Positions 59,098-64,000 of a DNA stretch of 64,000 nt are shown one piece after another; positions within the stretch are counted from its first letter, which is position 1, and each line of letters opens with the position of its first letter. The notes under the pieces were generated by a model. It saw nothing but the letters and a program-made list of their open reading frames with translations. It was not told the origin of the DNA and made no database searches. The DNA is from Seohaeicola saemankumensis (GTDB lineage Bacteria > Pseudomonadota > Alphaproteobacteria > Rhodobacterales > Rhodobacteraceae): contig NZ_JAIUZI010000001.1 of assembly GCF_020171285.1 (NCBI RefSeq), positions 682,001 to 746,000 on the forward strand. The letters are read 5' to 3'. The position numbers and the translations under genes are program-made.

Positions 59098-60108
59098 ATG
59101 ACACTATTGAAATCACTTGCAGCCGCAGGACTGGTCGCGCTGGCATCGACCACCGCACTGCAGGCGGAAACCGTTCTGAAACTGGCAACCGCGGCGCCCG
59201 AACAAACGCCGTGGGGTGCGCAGGTCAACCGGCTGGCCGAGGCCATTGCCAAGGAAAGCGACGGTCGCCTCAAGGTCGAACCCTACTTTAACTCGCAGCT
59301 CGGCTCCGAGAACGACACGCTGGCGCGACTGGCGCGCGGGCGGATCGAAATGGGTCTGTTCACCGTGTCGGCAGCGGGCCAGCAGGCCCCCGAGGTCGGG
59401 CTGATGCAGCTTTACGGCTATTTCGACGACAATGATCAGCGCGCCTGTGTGCAGGACAACCACCTGACCGACGAAATCCGCGCCCGCCTGTCGCCCAAGG
59501 GGGTCTATTTCGGGTCCTGGGCCGAGGTCGGCAACGGGTATCTGTGGTCGGACCGCGAGATCACCAGCGTCGAGGAACTCAAGGGGCTCAAGGTCGGCAT
59601 ATCGGTTAACAAGATCAACACCGAGCACTGGAAGGTCTTTGGCTCGAACCCGGTGCCGCTGAGCCCCGGCGAGGTCGCCTCGGCCGCGTCGACCGGCCTG
59701 ATCGACATGTACCCGACCGTCTACACCTTTGCGATCCCTTCGGGGCTGAGCAAGATCTACCCGGTGGTCAGCGAATACAACTATGCCAACGGTCCCGGCA
59801 TGTTCGCGGTCAGCCAGCGCGTCATGGACCGGCTGAGCGACGAGGATCAGGCCGCCGTCAAGCGCGCCTTTGCCGATCCCGCGTTCAGCTCGAAAGCCAT
59901 CATGGACGAAATCTTTGCCTTTGAGGACAAGATGCGCGCCCTGCATGAATCCCAAGGCGGCAAGGTCGTGCGCCTGAACGACGCGCAGATCGCGGATATC
60001 CGTGGCAAGCTGCCGCCGTGGTGGGAGGCGATGGCCGCCGATTATGGAGATGAGGGTGCTGCCCTTCTCAAGCTGCTGGAAGACGCCAAGGCCGCCTGCA
60101 AAGGCTGA
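59098..60108 (+). CDS. dctP: TRAP transporter solute-binding protein DctP (system 3)
   Basis: 336 residues with a Sec signal peptide (1-23, 'SLAAAGLVALASTTALQAET'). DctP sequence: 'VLKLATAAPEQTPWGAQVNRLAEAIAKESDGRLKVEPYFNSQLGSENDTLARLARGRIEMG' and 'VEELKGLKVGISVN'. One cysteine pair candidate (in 'DQRACVQDNH' and the C-terminal 'AACKG'). Ligand unknown; the 'clamp' arginine of dicarboxylate receptors is not clear ('GLKVGISVN' in place of L-K-G-M/L-K-I-R), so a non-carboxylate or larger ligand is possible. A GCCGCCC/GGGCGGC hairpin (60133-60161) lies before dctQ. Confidence 0.92.
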   Translation: MTLLKSLAAAGLVALASTTALQAETVLKLATAAPEQTPWGAQVNRLAEAIAKESDGRLKVEPYFNSQLGSENDTLARLARGRIEMGLFTVSAAGQQAPEVGLMQLYGYFDDNDQRACVQDNHLTDEIRARLSPKGVYFGSWAEVGNGYLWSDREITSVEELKGLKVGISVNKINTEHWKVFGSNPVPLSPGEVASAASTGLIDMYPTVYTFAIPSGLSKIYPVVSEYNYANGPGMFAVSQRVMDRLSDEDQAAVKRAFADPAFSSKAIMDEIFAFEDKMRALHESQGGKVVRLNDAQIADIRGKLPPWWEAMAADYGDEGAALLKLLEDAKAACKG

Positions 60109-60186
60109 GCCTGGCGACGCAAAGCCAACGCTGCCGCCCTGCCACCATCGGTCGGGGCGGCGTCCCCCTAGCGGAAAGCCAGAAAA

Positions 60187-60741
60187 ATGACAGACCAACC
60201 CGTCCCCGTGCTGGTGTCGACGCTTCTGAAGGCATGGCACCTTCTTGAACGCTGGATCGCCGTGATCGCCTTTTCGCTGATCGGTGCCCTGATCTTTGCC
60301 GATGTGGCCGGGCGGGAATTCGTCGGGCCGGTGGGAACCCTGCTGGGGTTCGACATGGGATCGACCGGTGTCTACGGCGCACGCAAGATTTCGCTTTTCC
60401 TTTTGGTCATCGGTGCCTTTGCCGGGCTTGGGGTCAGCGTTGCAACCGGTACGCAGATCGTGCCGCGCATCGCCTTTAACTGGGTTCCGGCAAGCTGGGC
60501 GCCGCATGTGGATCGCCTCGCCAACTTGCTGAGCGGCTTGGTTTTTGTCGCTGTCACCTACTACGGCTGGGTTTTTGTCAGCGCCTCGCGCGAGATCGGC
60601 ACGGTGATGCCGGGTCTCGATACGCCGGTCTGGGTTTTCCAGGCCGCCATTCCGATCGGCTTTCTGTCCGCCGCTGTTCGCTACTTCATCTTTGCCCTCT
60701 GGCCCGCATCGGCCCCCGAACGCGAGGAGACCCCGGAATGA
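60187..60741 (+). CDS. dctQ: TRAP transporter small permease DctQ (system 3)
   Basis: 184 residues with four membrane helices (about 21-40, 65-85, 105-130, 143-165): 'WIAVIAFSLIGALIFADVAGREFVG', 'GARKISLFLLVIGAFAGLGVSVATGTQIV'. The 'R-E-F' after helix 1 and a basic-aromatic loop agree with the Q family. Its stop overlaps the dctM start by 4 nt (ATGA). Confidence 0.9.
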   Translation: MTDQPVPVLVSTLLKAWHLLERWIAVIAFSLIGALIFADVAGREFVGPVGTLLGFDMGSTGVYGARKISLFLLVIGAFAGLGVSVATGTQIVPRIAFNWVPASWAPHVDRLANLLSGLVFVAVTYYGWVFVSASREIGTVMPGLDTPVWVFQAAIPIGFLSAAVRYFIFALWPASAPEREETPE

Positions 60742-61994
60742 GCGCCCTTGGCCTTCTTGCACTTGTCCTGCTGCTGCTGGTCCTGCGCCAGACGCTGACC
60801 GTTATCCTGATCGCCGCGATTGCCTATGTGCATCTGGTGTGGGGACATGGCTATCTCGACTACATCGTCGAGGACATGTGGACCTCGCTCAACAAGGAGC
60901 TGATCCTGTCGGTGCCCTTGTTCCTCTTGTGCGGTGCAGTGATGACCGAAGGCACCGCCGCCCGCCGCTTGGTGCGGATCGTGCGGGCCATCACCGCGCC
61001 GACGCGCGGCGGGCTGGGCGTGGCGGCGATCATCTCATGCGCGGTGTTTGCCGCGATCTCGGGCTCGTCCATCGTGACGATGATTGCAGTGGGTTCGGTT
61101 CTGTATCCTGCGATGCGCGAGGCGGGTTATACCAACCGTTTTGCGCTGGGAACCGTGGTGTCGGGCGGCACGCTGGGCATCATCATCCCGCCCTCGATCC
61201 CGCTGATCCTTTATGGTCTGGTGACCGAAACCTCGATCGTCGATCTTTTCCTCGCCGGTATCCTGCCCGGTCTGGTGCTGATCGGGCTGATGACGGCCTA
61301 TGCGATCTGGGCCAACCGCCACCAGCCGCCGCAAAAGATGGACTGGGCTGAACTGCGCGCGGCGCTGCGCGAGGGTATCTGGGCGGCGCTGTTCCCGGTG
61401 ATCCTGCTGGGTGGCATCTACTCCGGCTACTACTCGCCCACCGAAAGCGCCGCCGTGGCGCTGGTCTATGCAATGTTCATCGAGTTCTTCATCCACCGCG
61501 AGATGAACCTGAAGAGCTATTTCAATGTGGTGACGGAAACCGCCAAGCTGGGCGGGGCGCTGTTCCCGCTGATCGCGGTGGCGCTGTCGCTGAACCTGAT
61601 CCTGACGGAATACCGGGTGCCTGCACAGATGGTGGAACTGGCCGGGATGTGGATCGATAGCCCGCTCGCCTTCATCCTGATCGTGAACCTGCTGCTCTTG
61701 GCGGTCGGCGCCTTCATGACCACCAACGAGGCGATCCTGATCCTGGGGCCGATCCTGATGCCGGTGGCGCAGGCCTATGGGTTCGACCCGGTGCATTTCG
61801 GGATCATCATGATCGTGAACCTTGAGATCGGGTATCTGACGCCACCTGTGGGTATGAACCTGATGGTCGCGATGGTGACGTTCAGGCAGAAGTTCGGTGA
61901 ACTGGTCGCCTCGGTCCTGCCCTATATCGTGGTGATGGTCATCGGGCTGATCCTGATCACCGTCTTCCCGGTGCTGTCGCTGGGGCTGCTGTGA
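60738..61994 (+). CDS. dctM: TRAP transporter large permease DctM (system 3)
   Basis: 418 residues, hydrophobic throughout. 'FAAISGSSIVTMIAVGSVLYPAMREAGYTNRFALGTVVSGGTLGIIIPPSIPLILYGLV', 'GGIYSGYYSPTESAAVALVYA' and 'EIGYLTPPVGMNLMVAM' are the standard M-subunit signatures. Coupled to dctQ. The next gene on the same strand is the amidohydrolase, 279 nt later, with a small minus-strand gene between. Confidence 0.94.
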   Translation: MSALGLLALVLLLLVLRQTLTVILIAAIAYVHLVWGHGYLDYIVEDMWTSLNKELILSVPLFLLCGAVMTEGTAARRLVRIVRAITAPTRGGLGVAAIISCAVFAAISGSSIVTMIAVGSVLYPAMREAGYTNRFALGTVVSGGTLGIIIPPSIPLILYGLVTETSIVDLFLAGILPGLVLIGLMTAYAIWANRHQPPQKMDWAELRAALREGIWAALFPVILLGGIYSGYYSPTESAAVALVYAMFIEFFIHREMNLKSYFNVVTETAKLGGALFPLIAVALSLNLILTEYRVPAQMVELAGMWIDSPLAFILIVNLLLLAVGAFMTTNEAILILGPILMPVAQAYGFDPVHFGIIMIVNLEIGYLTPPVGMNLMVAMVTFRQKFGELVASVLPYIVVMVIGLILITVFPVLSLGLL

Positions 61995-61999
61995 TGCGC

Positions 62000-62236
62000 T
62001 CAGCCCTCGAACACCGGACCAAATACGTCGCCCAGTTCCACCTGCACGATGAGGTGGCCCAGATCGGCCAGCTGCGCGGTGCGCGCCGGGTGCGCGCCCC
62101 AGGCGCGCAACTGGCCGTCGATGAAACCGGGGATCGCCTCGGCGCATTCGCTGAGCACGCCACGGTCGCGGAACTGGCGCATGGCATCGGGGCCCTGGCC
62201 GGGATGGACGCGGACGACAAGCACGGACTGAAACAT
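62000..62236 (-). CDS. Small ABM-type (antibiotic biosynthesis monooxygenase-like) protein
   Basis: 78 residues: 'FQSVLVVRVHPGQGPDAMRQFRDRGVLSECAEAIPGFIDGQLRAW' fits the N-terminal two thirds of a dimeric alpha/beta ABM domain. The usual C-terminal W-x(n)-Y/F-x2-W-x-x-H-P segment is missing, so it is shorter than the ~95-residue family norm. ATG 62236 has GGAG 8 nt upstream. It lies on the opposite strand to the operon around it, 37 bp from the amidohydrolase start. Function unknown; ABM proteins act as small oxygenases, isomerases or regulators. Confidence 0.7.
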   Translation of the reverse strand: MFQSVLVVRVHPGQGPDAMRQFRDRGVLSECAEAIPGFIDGQLRAWGAHPARTAQLADLGHLIVQVELGDVFGPVFEG

Positions 62237-62273
62237 GGTGGCTTCTCCAGGAAGTCGGAATGGGAGCAATGTC

Positions 62274-63581
62274 ATGGCTGACCAGATCACACACCCGCGC
62301 CCGATCCTAGGGCAACGTGGCGACACGCCGGTCCTGATCCGAAACGCGCGTATCTTCACCGGCACCAGCGAAACGCTGCTGTCCGGTTACGACGTGCTGG
62401 TGGCCGAAGGCCGGATCGCACGGATCGCTCCCGGCATCCACGCGGATGCCGGATGGCAGGTGATTGACGCCGAAGGCCGGGTGATGAGCCCCGGGTTCAT
62501 CGACGCCCATGCCCATGTCATGTTCCAGATGTCCTTTCCCGAAGCGTTCGGGTCGGACGAATTCTATTGGGCGTACAAGGCGACGGCGGCGGCCGAGACC
62601 TATCTGATGAACGGGTTCACCACGATCCGTGACGTGGGCGGCAACACGTTTTCGCTGAAGAAAAACATCGACGCGGGTGTGCTGGCAGGGCCGCGCATCT
62701 ATCCGTCGGGCCCGATGATTAGCCAGACCTCGGGCCATTCGGACCACCGCCAGGATTGCCACAAATGCGCGGCGATCCTGAACGAGCCTTCGGTGCCGAT
62801 GAAGTACCACATGGTCGCGGTGGCCGATGGCCATGACGGGGTTCTGGTGGCGGTGCGTGAGGCGTTCCGGCGCGGGGCGAGCCAGATCAAGATCTGCACC
62901 ACCGGCGGCACCGGGTCTTATGCCGATCCATTGGACGTGACGCAGTTTCTGCCGGGCGAGGTGCAGGCCGCCGTCGCCGCTGCGCGCGACTGGGGCACCT
63001 ATGTCTGCACCCATGCCTATCACGACGCGGGCATTCGCCGCGCCGTGGAAAACGGCGTGCAATGTGTGGAACATGCCAACCTGGCCGAAGAATCCACGCT
63101 GCGGATGATGATGCAGCGGGATGTCTGGCTGTCGCCGCAGGTGATTGTCTATACCAAGCATCCGCTGGGCTATACCGAGGACCAGAAGGCCAAACATGAC
63201 GAGGCCTATGCCGGCATCGACCGGATGATGACGGCGGCACGCAAGATCGGCTTCGAGAAAATCGCCTTTGGCTCGGACATCATCACCGACCCGGAATTGC
63301 TGGCGCGGGTCAATGACGAATTCCTGTTGCGGACCAAATGGTTCACCCCCTTTGAGGTGATGCGCCAGGCAACCGCGCTGTCGGGCGAGTTGCTGGCGAT
63401 GAGCGGGCCGCGCAACCCTTACAAGGGCAAGGTGGGGGTGATCGAGGAAGGCGCCTTTGCCGATCTGTTGCTGATCGATGGCAATCCGCTTGACGATATC
63501 GAGGTGGTTACTCGCCCGGCCGAAACGCTGCATCTGATCATGAAGAACGGTGCGATCCACAAGAACGCGCTGGCGCAGTAA
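62274..63581 (+). CDS. Metal-dependent amidohydrolase (imidazolonepropionase/prolidase-like)
   Basis: 435 residues, amidohydrolase superfamily (COG1228 type), no signal peptide. Metal motif 'GFIDAHAHVMF' (His79, His81), 'QIKICTTGG' with the lysine expected to be carboxylated as bridging ligand, 'CTHAYHD' and 'CVEHANL' (two further metal histidines) and 'AFGSDIITD' (catalytic Asp). C-terminal 'GVIEEGAFADLLLIDGNPLDDIEV' is the standard beta-sandwich end. Family members cut dipeptides (Xaa-Pro, Xaa-Arg) or cyclic amides. ATG 62274 has GGGAG at good distance. Follows TRAP system 3 and precedes a serine hydrolase. Confidence 0.93.
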   Translation: MADQITHPRPILGQRGDTPVLIRNARIFTGTSETLLSGYDVLVAEGRIARIAPGIHADAGWQVIDAEGRVMSPGFIDAHAHVMFQMSFPEAFGSDEFYWAYKATAAAETYLMNGFTTIRDVGGNTFSLKKNIDAGVLAGPRIYPSGPMISQTSGHSDHRQDCHKCAAILNEPSVPMKYHMVAVADGHDGVLVAVREAFRRGASQIKICTTGGTGSYADPLDVTQFLPGEVQAAVAAARDWGTYVCTHAYHDAGIRRAVENGVQCVEHANLAEESTLRMMMQRDVWLSPQVIVYTKHPLGYTEDQKAKHDEAYAGIDRMMTAARKIGFEKIAFGSDIITDPELLARVNDEFLLRTKWFTPFEVMRQATALSGELLAMSGPRNPYKGKVGVIEEGAFADLLLIDGNPLDDIEVVTRPAETLHLIMKNGAIHKNALAQ

Positions 63582-63593
63582 ATGGAGAGCCCG

Positions 63594-64000
63594 ATGCCCG
63601 ACCGTTCCGCCGAACACCGTTACCGCATGCGTTCGCAGGTTTCCGTTCCCAAGCTCTTGGAATGCGGCGATGTCGCCCATTGGTGGTGCACGCATATCTC
63701 GGAATGCATGCCAACGGCGCTGATCCATTCGCCACTGGCCCCCGGTGGGCTGACGGACGCGCCGCTCGACGCGGTGATGGACATCGCGGCGAAAACCGAC
63801 CTCGGGCCGCTCAGCCTGCGCGATTTCCTCGCGCATCCGCAAAGCGGCGCACGCGGGATCGTGGTGATCAAGAGCGGCAAGGTGGTGGCCGAAAGCTATC
63901 CCGACCTGCGCGCCGATCAGCCCCATCTCTGGGCGTCCTGTGCCAAGCCGACGGCGGGGCTGATGATCGAATACCTGATCGATGCGGGACTGATCGACGA
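63594..64000 (+). CDS. Serine hydrolase (beta-lactamase family), N-terminal part
   Basis: 135 codons before the window ends; the gene runs on. 'GARGIVVIKSGKVVAESY' is the family strand pair, and 'WASCAKPTAGLMI' holds the S-x-x-K nucleophile motif (Ser115, Lys118). No signal peptide, so a cytosolic esterase/amidase of the class C/EstB/NylB kind is expected rather than a secreted beta-lactamase. ATG 63594 has GGAG 5 nt upstream; ATG 63582 directly after the amidohydrolase stop is less likely. Co-transcribed with the amidohydrolase (12-nt gap). Confidence 0.88.
   Translation, partial: MPDRSAEHRYRMRSQVSVPKLLECGDVAHWWCTHISECMPTALIHSPLAPGGLTDAPLDAVMDIAAKTDLGPLSLRDFLAHPQSGARGIVVIKSGKVVAESYPDLRADQPHLWASCAKPTAGLMIEYLIDAGLID

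Overview
The window is GC-rich, densely coded DNA from an alphaproteobacterium, most likely a marine member of the Rhodobacteraceae (Roseobacter group). The evidence is the set of proteins rather than any marker gene: an alphaproteobacterial ALA synthase (HemA), heterotetrameric sarcosine oxidase, three complete TRAP transporters, a CycH-type CcmI, and many small families common in this group (DUF1289, DUF3305/3306, DUF6494, DUF6505). I see no transposase, integrase, prophage or CRISPR array.

Layout. 1-2142: tail of a SpoIIAA-like protein, then ccmI-ruvX-DUF1289 on the minus strand. 2332-7977: sarcosine oxidase soxB-(tfoX-like)-soxD-soxA-soxG, with an uncommon tfoX-like gene and a pair of palindromes inserted after soxB. 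8242-17062: a minus-strand catabolic operon (FGase-family hydrolase, TRAP dctQ-dctM-dctP, glutamine-synthetase-like ligase, aldehyde dehydrogenase, iron alcohol dehydrogenase) divergent from an RpiR regulator; I read it as gamma-glutamylation-dependent use of an amino alcohol. 17242-20070: a small periplasmic protein, then two identical tRNA-Asp genes bracketing a single leucine-rich-repeat gene of mosaic base composition. 20221-26651: a fluoroacetate-dehalogenase-like hydrolase, an M20 dipeptidase, hemA with an FNR-type box, rodZ, ispG.

26797-40805: a large formate dehydrogenase locus. Besides the catalytic Fdh subunits, Tat protein, TorD chaperone and DUF3305/3306, it has a CCG-type iron-sulfur protein with a NarI/DsrM-like membrane partner, a WD40-cytochrome c fusion, an HTH-PBP regulator, a four-cluster polyferredoxin and a cytochrome c fused to a shortened TupA-like domain. 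This accessory set is the least explained system in the window. 40876-43311: DUF6494-mrp-biotin/lipoate-ligase-like-DUF6505, translationally coupled. 43411-52738: flavin reductase, then an acetate-assimilation neighbourhood (acs-adk, DUF4212-SSS symporter, cNMP/CBS/DUF294 protein, and a membrane-tethered HAMP-PAS-exonuclease).

53248-56391: second TRAP transporter with a hairpin between dctP and dctQ. 56589-57575: cysteine synthase. 57934-64000: LysR regulator, a clear 17-bp operator palindrome, a third TRAP transporter, a small ABM-like protein on the opposite strand, an amidohydrolase and the start of a serine hydrolase, probably one uptake-and-hydrolysis module.

Two families of short dispersed repeats stand out: paired perfect palindromes with 3-nt loops (3598-3642, 12230-12276), and a directional 3'-end motif (six copies, core GAGTATTT or GGGATATTT followed by an A/G-rich GAAGAGATGAA or GAACAGAAGAA) always oriented with the gene it follows.
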